From the NCBI GenBank assembly GCA_028715725.1, contig JAQURG010000010.1, forward strand, positions 34,802 through 98,801: a stretch of DNA of 64,000 nt. The letters run 5' to 3'. This stretch comes from Methylococcales bacterium (lineage in GTDB: Bacteria; Pseudomonadota; Gammaproteobacteria; Methylococcales; Methylomonadaceae). Position numbers and translations under genes: made by a program. The notes beneath the pieces are model-generated. The model made no database searches and was not told where the DNA came from. It worked only from the letters and a program-made list of their open reading frames with translations. This document shows positions 9,517-18,049 of the stretch, piece after piece. The stretch's first letter is position 1. Every line of letters begins with the position of its first letter.

Positions 9517-9999
9517 ATGCCATCCTTTGACATTATTTCCGAATTTGACCCCCATGAAGTTAAAAATGCTATCGATCAGTCCAATAAAGAAGTTTCCACC
9601 CGCTTTGATTTCAAAGGGTCAGATTCGAGCTTTGAATTGACTGACGACAAACTGGTCATGATTTCTGAATCAACGTTTCAGTTACAACAGATGTTCAGCA
9701 TTGTCTGCTCCAAACTCAGCCGGCGCGGCATTGATATTGCCTGTATGGAAGTAGGCGACGCCAAAGGCAGCGGTAAAATGGTGCGCCAGGAAATCACGCT
9801 TAAACAGGGCCTGGATTCGTTGTTAGCCAAAAAAATCGTCAAATTAATTAAAGACAAAAAGCTGAAAGTGCAGGCGGCAATCCAGGGAGATAAAGTCAGA
9901 GTGACCGGAAAAAAGCGCGATGACCTGCAAGAGGTCATCCAGATGCTAAAGGACGAGAAGCTGGAAATGCCGCTGCAATATGATAATTTCAGGGATTAA
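9517..9999 (+). CDS. yajQ: YajQ family cyclic-di-GMP-binding protein
   Basis: 160 aa, the normal length for this family. The N-terminus MPSFDIISEFDPHEVKNAID and the C-terminus ending in EMPLQYDNFRD are diagnostic. Each half folds as a small alpha/beta unit; FDFKGSDS and VRVTGKKRDDLQ are conserved. Xanthomonas and Pseudomonas homologues bind cyclic-di-GMP and act as transcription co-regulators; YajQ also binds RNA and nucleotides in vitro. It starts 39 bp after cca and may be co-transcribed with it. Its last 26 bases are copied just downstream. Confidence 0.95.
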   Translation: MPSFDIISEFDPHEVKNAIDQSNKEVSTRFDFKGSDSSFELTDDKLVMISESTFQLQQMFSIVCSKLSRRGIDIACMEVGDAKGSGKMVRQEITLKQGLDSLLAKKIVKLIKDKKLKVQAAIQGDKVRVTGKKRDDLQEVIQMLKDEKLEMPLQYDNFRD

Positions 10000-10082
10000 T
10001 TGCTTAAATACGACAAGGCGGATATGACGGCCAATCAATTTTGTTGCAATATGATAACTTCAGAGATTAATTACTTAAATAC
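9974..10082 (+). repeat. Imperfect direct repeat of the yajQ 3' end
   Basis: Bases 9974-10011, which cover the last codons and stop of yajQ plus 12 bases, recur at 10045-10082 with 3 mismatches in 38. The unit starts TGCAATATGATAA and ends TTAAATAC. The copies are 71 bp apart, which looks like a local tandem duplication followed by drift. The second copy is not part of an ORF. Confidence 0.85.
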
Positions 10083-10177
10083 CATCCAGCCATAAAAAAA
10101 CGGGAATGGCATGCCTTAATAATCCAACTTGTCCGGCATTAGTTATCCTGACGCCGGGCTTCCTCAATAACCCAATT

Positions 10178-10430
10178 TTATATAAGCGGTAACAGGCACC
10201 GGCTTTCGCCTGAAGGGTTCGCGCCAATGGTTCCAGTCAGGATTTTTAAATAGCCCGGGCTTTGAATAGTCGCCAGTTTTTGCCGCGCTTTTTGCAAGCG
10301 TTCGGTCACTTTCATGCTGTTGTGTAACGGGGCATGGCGGTCATCCTGCAAAAAAGCTTCCAGGTCATCAATATGACGTTGCCATAATGCTGAATCACGG
10401 CGTGGTTTTGTTTCCAGCCGTTCCGGTTAC
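10178..10430 (-). pseudogene. Decayed coding remnant, family not recognised
   Basis: The minus strand reads without stops through a charged, protein-like stretch containing RRDSALWQRHIDDLEAFLQ, KVTERLQKARQKL and QSPGYLKILTG, ending at TAA 10178-10180. Upstream the frame is broken (a stop just before PERLETKP), while a neighbouring frame carries HPDVREVFTRQNLLAWMGN. The composition looks like an old gene end with frameshifts rather than random sequence. I cannot name the family. It lies directly behind the transporter remnant. Confidence 0.4.
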
Positions 10431-10499
10431 CCATCCAAGCCAGCAGATTTTGCCGGGTAAACACCTCACGCACGTCAGGATGATTGACATTTTTGCCCT

Positions 10500-10685
10500 G
10501 ATAATGCCCGTCGGCCATGATATGCAAAAATAAGCCCCGAAAACAGTACCCCCGGCAATGCCCAGTTCTACACCGAATAACGAAATCCGCCCCAGCGCCA
10601 GGCCGGTGGAAATGACCAGGCTGATAATCAATAAGGCGTGCGGGACGGAATTTTGGTCAATAAAAAGTTCAAAAAGCCATTGCAT
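10500..10685 (-). pseudogene. N-terminal remnant of an AspT/YidE-type transporter, frameshifted
   Basis: From the ATG at 10685 the reading HALLIISLVISTGLALGRIS followed by LFGVELGIAG matches the first membrane helix of AspT/YidE/YbjL-type transporters. At about 10550 a run of five G (four expected) shifts the frame; removing one G restores GIAGVLFSGLIFAYHG, the continuation expected for the family. Intact family members exceed 500 aa, and here fewer than 60 codons survive. It is a pseudogene caused by a homopolymer frameshift and a 3' deletion, unless the extra G is a sequencing error; even then the gene is truncated. Confidence 0.7.
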
Positions 10686-10854
10686 AATAATGAATAAGAA
10701 ATTAAAAATTACGGAGTATCATCAAGTCTCGCAGACAAGCCGAAATGGACTATTTGCCAAATTCAGAGCCTGCTCAAGCCGCGATTCTTTACAATAAGAT
10801 CGTAACGGTTGTTATCAATAAAGTCTGTCTTTAGCTTTCTTTTGACGTTGATTT

Positions 10855-12225
10855 TCAAATTCCGTCAATGGCGACTGTTTTAATATTAACGAATTCGCGA
10901 ATGCCTTCAGCGGCCAGTTCCCGCCCGTATCCTGATGCCTTGATTCCGCCAAAGGGCAGTCGTGGGTCAGAAGCCACAATATTATTGATAAAGGTGCAGC
11001 CTGCCTCAATAAGATTTATAGCCTGTTCAATTTCGTTTTTATCACGGGTAAAAACGGCTGAACCCAACCCGAAGCGGGTATTGTTTGCCAAAGCAATAGC
11101 TTCTTCGAAACTTTTTACTCTGAACAGGCAGGCAACCGGGCCGAATAATTCATCCTGCGCAGCAGGTGCATTCCAGGGTATGTTTTCCAGGATGCCGGGC
11201 TTATAAAAATATCCGGGGCCGGCAATGGCCTCCGCTCCCATTACTCGTATGGCGCTTTTTTTAATGGAATCCTCGACTTGAAGGTTCAGGTCATCACGGG
11301 TTTTTGCTGTGGCCAATGGACCAATATCGGTCGCTTCATCCATAGGGTCTCCCACTTTAAGTGCTGCAAATTTTTGTTTCAGTGCGGAGCGGAAATCATC
11401 ATAAATTGCCGCGTGGATGATAAATCGTTTGGCGGCAATGCAGGATTGGCCATTATTTTGAATACGCGCCCGTGTTGCTTTTTGAACAGCGTCATCCAGA
11501 TCGGCTGAAGGCATAACGATAAAAGGATCGCTGCCGCCCAGTTCCAGCACGGTTTTTTTAATTTGCGAGCCTGCGATACCGGCTACAGTGGCGCCTGCTT
11601 TTTCGGAGCCGGTTAAAGTGACTGCCTTGACGCGATTGTCGCTCAGAATTTTTTCGACCTTATCTGAACCGATTAACAAAGTTTGAAATACACCGTCTGT
11701 AAAACCTGCCTGCCTGAAAATCTCTTCAATAGCCAATGCAGCCTGCGGCACATTGGAGGCGTGCTTTAACAGCGCGGTATTTCCGGCCATTAACGCCGGG
11801 ACTGCAAAGCGGAAGACCTGCCAGAACGGAAAATTCCACGGCATAATAGCCAGGATAGGGCCTAATGGATGATAGCGGACAAATGACTTCAAGCTGTTCG
11901 TTTTGATATCTTGATCTGCCAGAAACAGGTGGGCATTTTCAGCATAGTAACGGCACGCCACAGCGCATTTTCTGATTTCCTCCTGCGCCGCCTGATAAGT
12001 TTTTCCCATCTCAAGTGTCAGGATTTTGGCGAATTTGTTTTGATCGGAGTCAAGAATTTTAGCGACAGCTTCCATTTTTTCTGACCCCTGATCAAAAGTC
12101 AGGGATTTTTGAAACGTAAAAGCTTGTACAGATCGGCCTAGTATGTCATTTATTTCTGCGTCACTGTGCTCACTATATTCTTTCAGAATTTCTTCGTTTG
12201 CAGGATTAATGCTTCTTATCGTCAT
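10855..12225 (-). CDS. NAD(P)-dependent succinate-semialdehyde dehydrogenase family protein
   Basis: 456 aa aldehyde dehydrogenase; it oxidises succinate semialdehyde (or a related aldehyde) to the acid. IMPWNFPFWQVFRF and PALMAGNTALLKHA are typical of the GabD/Sad subgroup. The catalytic Glu is in LELGGSDPF and the catalytic Cys in NNGQSCIAAKR; DELFGPV and LPFGGIKASGYGRE are also present. The start ATG is preceded by AGAGGTA. It is transcribed away from mch. Substrate specificity cannot be set from the sequence; in methanotrophs such enzymes are thought to feed succinate into an incomplete or GABA-shunt-like TCA cycle. Confidence 0.88.
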   Translation of the reverse strand: MTIRSINPANEEILKEYSEHSDAEINDILGRSVQAFTFQKSLTFDQGSEKMEAVAKILDSDQNKFAKILTLEMGKTYQAAQEEIRKCAVACRYYAENAHLFLADQDIKTNSLKSFVRYHPLGPILAIMPWNFPFWQVFRFAVPALMAGNTALLKHASNVPQAALAIEEIFRQAGFTDGVFQTLLIGSDKVEKILSDNRVKAVTLTGSEKAGATVAGIAGSQIKKTVLELGGSDPFIVMPSADLDDAVQKATRARIQNNGQSCIAAKRFIIHAAIYDDFRSALKQKFAALKVGDPMDEATDIGPLATAKTRDDLNLQVEDSIKKSAIRVMGAEAIAGPGYFYKPGILENIPWNAPAAQDELFGPVACLFRVKSFEEAIALANNTRFGLGSAVFTRDKNEIEQAINLIEAGCTFINNIVASDPRLPFGGIKASGYGRELAAEGIREFVNIKTVAIDGI

Positions 12226-12271
12226 GTCGGTACCTCTTTTCTCAAGTTCAGGGAGGGTATCGTCATTTACT

Positions 12272-12502
12272 ATGACTACTGCTGAATTCGCCGTAAGTCA
12301 ATACTACCGCGATTCCGGTAAACAATTACATTATGATAGATGGGCCAAACAGACTGATCGTCTGCCTGAAATTTATTCAGGATGGCTATGCAGCCTGTTC
12401 AATCGGGTCATTAATTCACACAGTGCGGCCGATTTACAGTATTATTGCCCACCAAAACGAGCATGGCAGGCCCGCTATCAAGCCTTCCAATTAGTAACTT
12501 AA
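12272..12502 (+). CDS. Small hypothetical protein upstream of mch
   Basis: 76 aa from the ATG at 12272; the open frame extends further upstream but only over the start of the divergent dehydrogenase. A GGGAGGG lies 15-20 bases ahead, too far to be an ideal ribosome site. The product is polar and aromatic-rich (several Tyr and Trp, for example SQYYRDSG, YSGWLCSLFNR, QYYCPPKRAWQ), unlike random ORFs. No family is recognised. It ends 23 bp before mch on the same strand, so it could be the first gene of the C1 operon. Confidence 0.4.
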   Translation: MTTAEFAVSQYYRDSGKQLHYDRWAKQTDRLPEIYSGWLCSLFNRVINSHSAADLQYYCPPKRAWQARYQAFQLVT

Positions 12503-12525
12503 CATAAGACAAGGTTTTTCACCTC

Positions 12526-13509
12526 ATGGAATATAAAGCTAGCGTTAATAAATTGACTCAGCCCCTGGTAAAACTTCTCATTGATAATAGAGATAAACTA
12601 CGCATTGATGTGAAAACTCTGGAAAACGGCTGCACGATTATTGATGCGGGTATTAAGGCGCCGGGCGGTCTGGAAGCGGGACGTATTATCGCTGAAATCT
12701 GTTTGGGCGGCATGGGTACGGTCACTCTCAGCCACAGCTCTTACACCAATAATTGGCCGCTGTCAGTGAATGTGCATACAGGAAATCCGGTACTGGCCTG
12801 TTTGGGCAGCCAATATGCCGGATGGAGTTTATCGCATGAGAAATATTACGCACTGGGTTCGGGGCCTGCAAGGGCAATGGCCACCAAGTTAAAAGAGGGC
12901 AGGCAAGAACCGGTTGAAGAGCTGTATAAGGAATTGGGCTATCAGGACGAGGCCAATTCCACCGTGTTAGTGATTGAAAATGACGCTATTCCGCCTTTAG
13001 CTATTGTTGAAAAAGTCGCCGCAGCCTGTAAGGTTGATCCGTCAAAATTGACCATTATTGTTACTCCGACCAGCAGTCTGGCGGGCGGCATGCAAGTGGT
13101 GGCGCGTGTGCTGGAAGTAGCGATGCATAAAGCCCACGCTTTGCATTTTCCATTGGAAAATATTGTTGACGGCAGCGGCAGTGCGCCTGTATGCCCGCCG
13201 CATCCCAACTTTGTTAAAGCCATGGGACGAACTAATGATGCTATTTTATTTGCCGGGCAAGTACATTTATTTGTAAAAGGCAGCGATGAAGCGGCTGAAG
13301 AACTGGCTAGGGAATTGCCCAGTTCAACATCCAAAGATTATGGCAAACCGTTTGCTGAAATCTTTAAGCAGTATGAATACGACTTCTTTAAAATTGATTC
13401 CATGTTGTTCAGTCCGGCCAGCGTGATTGTGACAGCCGTGGAATCAGGCAAAAGTTTCCGCGCCGGACAATTGGATAATGCCTTGTTAGATCAGTCATTC
13501 GGGGCATAA
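12526..13509 (+). CDS. mch: Methenyl-tetrahydromethanopterin cyclohydrolase
   Basis: 327 aa, the usual family length (about 320). Mch hydrolyses methenyl-H4MPT to formyl-H4MPT in the cytoplasmic formaldehyde oxidation route. Recognisable blocks are [48 protein letters not shown] and the C-terminal [17 protein letters not shown]. It heads the cluster mch - DUF3147 - ATP-grasp - citG-like - fae, close to the mch-orf5-orf7-fae-orf17 order described in Methylobacterium extorquens. Confidence 0.96.
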   Translation: MEYKASVNKLTQPLVKLLIDNRDKLRIDVKTLENGCTIIDAGIKAPGGLEAGRIIAEICLGGMGTVTLSHSSYTNNWPLSVNVHTGNPVLACLGSQYAGWSLSHEKYYALGSGPARAMATKLKEGRQEPVEELYKELGYQDEANSTVLVIENDAIPPLAIVEKVAAACKVDPSKLTIIVTPTSSLAGGMQVVARVLEVAMHKAHALHFPLENIVDGSGSAPVCPPHPNFVKAMGRTNDAILFAGQVHLFVKGSDEAAEELARELPSSTSKDYGKPFAEIFKQYEYDFFKIDSMLFSPASVIVTAVESGKSFRAGQLDNALLDQSFGA

Positions 13510-13519
13510 AGACAAGGTA

Positions 13520-13870
13520 ATGCTTTATTACATTCTGAAGTTTTCTATCTCCGCGTTAATTATTGTATTGGTTTCGGAAATTGCCAAGCGAAGTAGCGGG
13601 TTTGCAGCACTTATCGCTTCTTTACCGCTTACTTCATTGCTGGCGATTATCTGGTTGTACATTGATGGCGCAGAATTAACACAAATCGCCGGGCTTTCCG
13701 GCCAGATTTTTTGGTTGGTATTGCCTTCGCTGGTATTTTTTTTAGTTTTGCCCCTGCTGCTTAAACAGGGCTTGGATTTTTGGTCCAGCCTTGGACTTTC
13801 GGCGACAATTACTATCACCTGTTACTTTGCATTGTTGCCGTTGCTACGCCGGCTTGGAGTACAGCTATAA
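13520..13870 (+). CDS. DUF3147 family small membrane protein
   Basis: 116 aa with four hydrophobic segments: about residues 3-20, 27-47, 60-82 and 90-107. The conserved start YYILKFSISALIIV followed by SEIAKRSSGFAALIASLPLTS is typical of DUF3147. The function is unknown. It starts 10 bp after mch and ends 2 bp before the ATP-grasp gene, so it is translated within the same operon. That placement suggests a link to H4MPT or methylofuran biology, but nothing in the sequence shows what it does. Confidence 0.75.
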   Translation: MLYYILKFSISALIIVLVSEIAKRSSGFAALIASLPLTSLLAIIWLYIDGAELTQIAGLSGQIFWLVLPSLVFFLVLPLLLKQGLDFWSSLGLSATITITCYFALLPLLRRLGVQL

Positions 13871-13872
13871 GC

Positions 13873-14766
13873 ATGGGTCGTATTGTTATTTTTACCGATG
13901 ATCCTGGCTGGCACGGAAAACAATTACGCCAGGCTTTTGCCAGCCTGGGTTACAGCAGCGACTATGTTTCGTTGACAGAATGCGGATTTAATATTAAACC
14001 CGGACAACAACCGCTGGTTATTCCGGGCTTTGAACAAGCACTGCCGGATGCGGCTTTTGTTCGCGGCGTTCCCGGCGGGTCGCTTGAAGAGGTTGTGTTG
14101 TATCTGGGTATTCTTCATGCCCTAAAGGCGATGAATATTCCTGTATATAATGATGGTCATGCTGTAGAGCGTAGTGTTGACAAAGGCATGACCAGTTTTT
14201 TGCTGTACCATGCCGGATTACCTACGCCATTGACATGGGTACTACGAAACAGGGACGATGCCTTAGCCATTGCAGAAGTTGAATTAAATAAAGGTCATCT
14301 TTTGATAAGCAAGCCTCTATTCGGCTCGCAAGGCGAAGGCATACGGCGTATCGAAAAAACAACGGATTTATTCTGGTTGACCCATAGTCATGGTGTTTAT
14401 TATCTGCAACGCTTTGTGCATTGTTCCGGCGTCGGTTTTTCTGATCATCGGGTGTTTGTTATTAATGGCCGTGCAGTTGCCGCCATGCGCAGACGGGGAA
14501 AATCGTGGTTGAATAATGTGGCGCGAGGGGCGAGTTGTGAACAGATCGATCTGGAGCCCGAACTGGCCGAATTGGCTGTCAGGGCGACGGCGGCATTGGC
14601 GATGGACTATGCCGGCGTCGATATTATCCAGGATAAAGCCGGGCATTTTACAATTATTGAAGTGAACAGCATTCCTGCATGGAAAGGCCTGGAAAGTGTT
14701 TGCGATGTCAGCATTGCCGATTTATTAGCAAAAGATTTGATAACCCGACATATTAGGCCCTTATGA
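13873..14766 (+). CDS. RimK-related ATP-grasp ligase of the H4MPT cluster (Orf5-like)
   Basis: 297 aa; the frame extends upstream, but the ATG at 13873 (MGRIVIFTDDPGWHG) directly follows the DUF3147 stop and fits the family. ATP-grasp features: the lid lysine region LISKPLFGSQGEGI, then YYLQRFV, DHRVFVINGRAVAAM and IIEVNSIPAWKG with metal ligands. RimK-type relatives such as archaeal MptN add glutamate to tetrahydromethanopterin. By position and type this is the Orf5 homologue of methylotrophs. A glutamate ligase acting on H4MPT or methylofuran is an inference. Confidence 0.8.
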   Translation: MGRIVIFTDDPGWHGKQLRQAFASLGYSSDYVSLTECGFNIKPGQQPLVIPGFEQALPDAAFVRGVPGGSLEEVVLYLGILHALKAMNIPVYNDGHAVERSVDKGMTSFLLYHAGLPTPLTWVLRNRDDALAIAEVELNKGHLLISKPLFGSQGEGIRRIEKTTDLFWLTHSHGVYYLQRFVHCSGVGFSDHRVFVINGRAVAAMRRRGKSWLNNVARGASCEQIDLEPELAELAVRATAALAMDYAGVDIIQDKAGHFTIIEVNSIPAWKGLESVCDVSIADLLAKDLITRHIRPL

Positions 14767-15632
14767 TTTCTCCTCAACAGCTGAGTGACCTTTATCGCGA
14801 GGCCTGTGAAGTTGAATTACAGGCCTTTAAACCGGGTAATGTCAGCATATATTCCGACGGCCATGATATGACTGTGGCAGACTTCAGAATCAGCGCCGAG
14901 GTCAGCGCGGGTCCGCTGTGTAATCCTGATTATGGTTTGGGCGAAAAAATATTTTATGCTGTGAAGAGCACGCGCGAAGCCGTAGGTTGTAATACTAATC
15001 TGGGAATTATCCTGTTGTGCGCGCCGTTAATACAGGCGATCAGTACTATCCATTCAAGCTTGACGCTAAGAGAGGCTTTAAGTCAGGTTCTGGCGACCAC
15101 AACTGTTGAAGATGCCGACTGGGTTTTCAAGGCTATTTTGCTCGCATCACCGGGTGGTTTGGGAAATTCTGACGATCAGGACGTAGCGGAAAAGCCATCG
15201 GTTTGCCTGACTGAGGCGATGAGGCTTGCCAGTGCAAAGGATCGCATTGCACTTCAATATGTTACAGATTACTCAGATATTTTTGATTTAGCGGTTTTAA
15301 TTCATTATAATGCCATGAGTAAATGGGGGAATCAGGGTTGGGCCGCGGTGTCAGTCTATGTTGACTTTTTACGTCAATTTCCTGATAGTCACATTGAAAG
15401 AAAATACAGCAATCAGCACTCTGAAATGATAGCTAGTAGGATGGCTCTGCTTAGTGAAGAGTTGTCCAAAACGAATAATCCTGAGTGTATTTTGCCATTA
15501 CTTTATAGCATGGACCAGGAGCTTAAATCCAAGGGTGTGAATCCGGGGACTACGGCGGATATAACTGTAGCAACGGTGTTGACTGTATTTTTAGAAGATT
15601 TATTAATTACCTGTAATAAATCTTTGCAATAA
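14763..15632 (+). CDS. CitG-like (triphosphoribosyl-dephospho-CoA synthase family) protein of the H4MPT cluster (Orf7-like)
   Basis: 289 aa, overlapping the preceding ATP-grasp gene by 4 bases (ATGA), which implies translational coupling. The early motif [11 protein letters not shown] and [15 protein letters not shown], plus DxxD-like acidic pairs ([14 protein letters not shown]), match CitG/MdcB-type proteins that transfer a phosphoribosyl group from ATP. In methylotrophs this gene (Orf7) belongs to the H4MPT set and mutants fail in C1 oxidation, but the reaction is not established. A step in methanopterin or methylofuran cofactor synthesis is likely. Confidence 0.8.
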   Translation: MISPQQLSDLYREACEVELQAFKPGNVSIYSDGHDMTVADFRISAEVSAGPLCNPDYGLGEKIFYAVKSTREAVGCNTNLGIILLCAPLIQAISTIHSSLTLREALSQVLATTTVEDADWVFKAILLASPGGLGNSDDQDVAEKPSVCLTEAMRLASAKDRIALQYVTDYSDIFDLAVLIHYNAMSKWGNQGWAAVSVYVDFLRQFPDSHIERKYSNQHSEMIASRMALLSEELSKTNNPECILPLLYSMDQELKSKGVNPGTTADITVATVLTVFLEDLLITCNKSLQ

Positions 15633-15704
15633 GATTGTTAAAAACAATTAACGAGACACCAAAAGTGTCGATATTAGCTCAAATTTTTTCAACTTTTTCT
15701 TCAC

Positions 15705-15710
15705 AGGAGA
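15705..15710 (+). promoter_or_regulatory. Strong Shine-Dalgarno sequence of fae
   Basis: AGGAGA, eight bases before the ATG at 15719. It decides the start: the frame is open back to 15635, but only this ATG has a ribosome site and gives the known Fae N-terminus. Confidence 0.8.
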
Positions 15711-15718
15711 AAACAAGC

Positions 15719-16234
15719 ATGGCAAAAATCAATAAATTGTGCGTTGGCGAATCTTTAGTAGGCGAAGGCAATGAGGTTGCACACATCGACTTGATGGTTG
15801 GACCAAGAGGTTCAGCTGCTGAGTCTGCATTTGCAAATGCATTAACAAACAACAAAGACGGTTTTTCTACTCTGTTGGCTGTTGTTGCACCTAATCTGAT
15901 GGTTAAACCTGCAACCATTTTATTCAACAAAGTAACTATCAAAGGTTCAAAACAAGCTGTTCAAATGTTTGGTCCAGCTCAACGCGGCGTTGCTATGGCT
16001 GTTGCTGATTGTGTAGAAGACGGCACAATCCCTGCTGACGAAGCAGATGACTTATTCATTTCTGTTGGTGTATTCATTCACTGGCAAGCTGAAGACGATG
16101 CCAAAATTGAAAAATTCAATTATGCAGCAACAAAAGAAGCTCTGAAACGCGCTATTGACGGATCACCAACAGCTAAAGAAGTTGTTGCTGCGAAAGCTAC
16201 AGCTAAACATCCGTTCGCTGTTAACAACGAATAA
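15719..16234 (+). CDS. fae: Formaldehyde-activating enzyme
   Basis: 171 aa. Fae condenses formaldehyde with H4MPT to methylene-H4MPT in the cytoplasm. The N-terminal block [20 protein letters not shown] holds the catalytic His, and [30 protein letters not shown] and FIHWQAEDD are family hallmarks. Codon use is strongly biased to A/T-ending codons with few synonyms, like hps, which fits a highly abundant protein. It has its own leader (about 85 bp) after the CitG-like gene and is followed by a strong terminator, so a separate fae transcript is likely. Confidence 0.98.
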   Translation: MAKINKLCVGESLVGEGNEVAHIDLMVGPRGSAAESAFANALTNNKDGFSTLLAVVAPNLMVKPATILFNKVTIKGSKQAVQMFGPAQRGVAMAVADCVEDGTIPADEADDLFISVGVFIHWQAEDDAKIEKFNYAATKEALKRAIDGSPTAKEVVAAKATAKHPFAVNNE

Positions 16235-16281
16235 GTTGTTAGCCGGGCGCATATAGAGCGCCTTGCTTCAGGTTGTTGAAA

Positions 16282-16310
16282 ATACCCCGGCCTGCCGGGG
16301 TATTTTTTTG
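16282..16310 (+). terminator. Intrinsic terminator after fae, probably bidirectional
   Basis: A 9-bp perfect stem ATACCCCGG / CCGGGGTAT with a 4-base loop, followed by T7. It lies between fae and the convergent HisA-like gene and can serve both. Confidence 0.88.
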
Positions 16311-16311
16311 T

Positions 16312-16989
16312 CTACAGATCTTCAATATCTTCACGCCTGATAGCTTCTGTATGTAATGCACTGGCAATAAGCGCCTGTTGTATGCCCACCTGTTTCAGTG
16401 CCCGTAAATCATTAACATCCCTTACACCTCCTGCGGCAATAAAATTTTTATGCGGATATTGCCTGCAAAACCCACTCAGCTTATCCAGATCAGGTCCTTG
16501 GTGACTGCCGACACGATTCAAGGTCATGATAATAATGGTATCCGGCCAATAATCCTGGTTTAAAAACAGCTTTTTCGAGCCTAATGCTTCAAAAGCAGAA
16601 TAATCCAGAGACAGAATAAAGCGCTTATCGAAAGCGTCAAGTTCTGATAGCGTTTCATCGCTATAACATTCACTGCCTAATACAGGTAAATAATTACCCG
16701 GATGTTTTTTATAGCATTGATAGCCTTTATCTATCCAGAACAGGATGTGCGGAAAATAAGCCAGTACGTCGCTGATTAAATCCTCATGGTCACCCTGACC
16801 GGTAATTGCATTCAAATCAGCAATATAAAACGTATCAAAATAATAAATTCCAAGAAATGCTTTGATAACTTGATAAATGTCTGAAGACTGGCACAAGGCA
16901 GTGCTGATCGGCTGGTATTGTTCACGTATTCCTTGTCGGGCATGAACCACAACACCGTTTTTTAAATCGATTACCGGGATTATTTTCAT
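16312..16989 (-). CDS. HisA/HisF-like TIM-barrel protein of the C1 cluster
   Basis: 225 aa from the ATG at 16989 (MKIIPVIDLKNGVVVHA). The open frame runs 83 codons further upstream, but that part overlaps the divergent gene. It is related to HisA: the N-terminal catalytic-type Asp in IPVIDLKNG, a second Asp in FILSLDYSAF, and a C-terminal phosphate-binding loop AAGGVRDVNDL. It is not the histidine enzyme by context: no his genes are near, and it faces fae. HisA-like genes occur in methylotroph H4MPT/methylofuran clusters, so a role in cofactor synthesis is inferred. It shares a 43-bp divergent region with the next gene. Confidence 0.75.
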   Translation of the reverse strand: MKIIPVIDLKNGVVVHARQGIREQYQPISTALCQSSDIYQVIKAFLGIYYFDTFYIADLNAITGQGDHEDLISDVLAYFPHILFWIDKGYQCYKKHPGNYLPVLGSECYSDETLSELDAFDKRFILSLDYSAFEALGSKKLFLNQDYWPDTIIIMTLNRVGSHQGPDLDKLSGFCRQYPHKNFIAAGGVRDVNDLRALKQVGIQQALIASALHTEAIRREDIEDL

Positions 16990-17032
16990 GAGGTAAAAAC
17001 CGTTGCTACTGTCCAAATGGTAAAATGTAATA

Positions 17033-18049
17033 ATGAAAATTCTAGTGTTTGAGTATATTACCGGAGGCGGCTTTAATAAGCAGCAGCTATCCGGTTCATT
17101 GGCAATCGAAGGGCGTTTAATGCTACAGGCATTGCTTGATAATCTGTCCGTAATAAGCGGAATAGAACTGGTGGTGATGCTGGATAGCCGTATTAACGGC
17201 TTGATTGACACGACTGAAATCAATGCCGTTATTATCAATCCGGAACATGAAAGTCATGAAGAATTTGCGCGTCTGGCTCAACATTGTGATGCAGTATGGC
17301 CGATAGCACCCGAAAATATCTTACAGACCTTGTGCCAAACTGTTGAGCCGATGGGTAAAATATTATTAACATCGCCTGCCCGTGCTGTCGCTATAGCGGG
17401 TAATAAACTTGATACTTATCTTTGCCTCAAGCGACATGATATCGCCACTGTAGCGACCTGGAAGTTAAAATACGGGCATGAACTTATCCGCGCCAAGCGA
17501 ATAGATTCACATCAGCATCCCGATGAATGGATAATAAAGCCTGTTGATGGCGCAGGCTGTGCAGACAGTTATTTAATCACGGGCCAGAGAGACCTTGAGT
17601 TTATGGACATAGATGAAAACCAATGTATTATCCAGCCGCATATTCAAGGTAAAAAAACCAGCCTTTCCTGTCTGTTCAGGCAGGGCAGCGCCTGGCTGTT
17701 ATGCGCCAATTTACAGCAGTTCAACGTCATCGACAGACAATATCACTTGGCAGGAATCGTCGTTAATCATCATAATGACTCAGGTGTATACCGGAATTTG
17801 ATAAATAATATCGCCAAGGCTTTACCTGAGTTATGGGGTTATGTCGGTATAGATTTAATCGAAACTACGGAACAACGGTTAGTGCTTGAAATAAATCCCC
17901 GATTGACCACATCATTTGCGGGTATTTATGCGGCGCTCGGAATCAATGTTGCCGAAACGGTGTTGCAGTTGCTGAAAGAAAAGCCAAGACTCAATCCGTT
18001 ATACAATCGACAAATAGCAATTAAAATGGAGCACAATGATGCAGACTAA
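17033..18049 (+). CDS. ATP-grasp protein of the C1 cluster (Orf17-like, MfnD-related)
   Basis: 338 aa. The start MKILVFEYITGGG is typical of this ATP-grasp subgroup. Further motifs are NKLDTYLCLKRH, WIIKPVDGAGCADS (ATP-binding lysine and glycine loop), CIIQPHIQGKKTSLSCLF and VLEINPRLTTSFAG (metal ligands). Archaeal relatives include MfnD, the tyramine-glutamate ligase of methanofuran synthesis, and methylotrophs carry the homologue as Orf17. A glutamate ligation in methylofuran synthesis is therefore likely but inferred. It overlaps the following MfnF-like gene by 14 bases. Confidence 0.8.
   Translation: MKILVFEYITGGGFNKQQLSGSLAIEGRLMLQALLDNLSVISGIELVVMLDSRINGLIDTTEINAVIINPEHESHEEFARLAQHCDAVWPIAPENILQTLCQTVEPMGKILLTSPARAVAIAGNKLDTYLCLKRHDIATVATWKLKYGHELIRAKRIDSHQHPDEWIIKPVDGAGCADSYLITGQRDLEFMDIDENQCIIQPHIQGKKTSLSCLFRQGSAWLLCANLQQFNVIDRQYHLAGIVVNHHNDSGVYRNLINNIAKALPELWGYVGIDLIETTEQRLVLEINPRLTTSFAGIYAALGINVAETVLQLLKEKPRLNPLYNRQIAIKMEHNDAD

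Noticed and set aside
16990..17238. N-terminal extension of the HisA-like gene
   Set aside because: The open frame continues but overlaps the divergent ATP-grasp gene; the HisA-type start MKIIPVIDL is at 16989.
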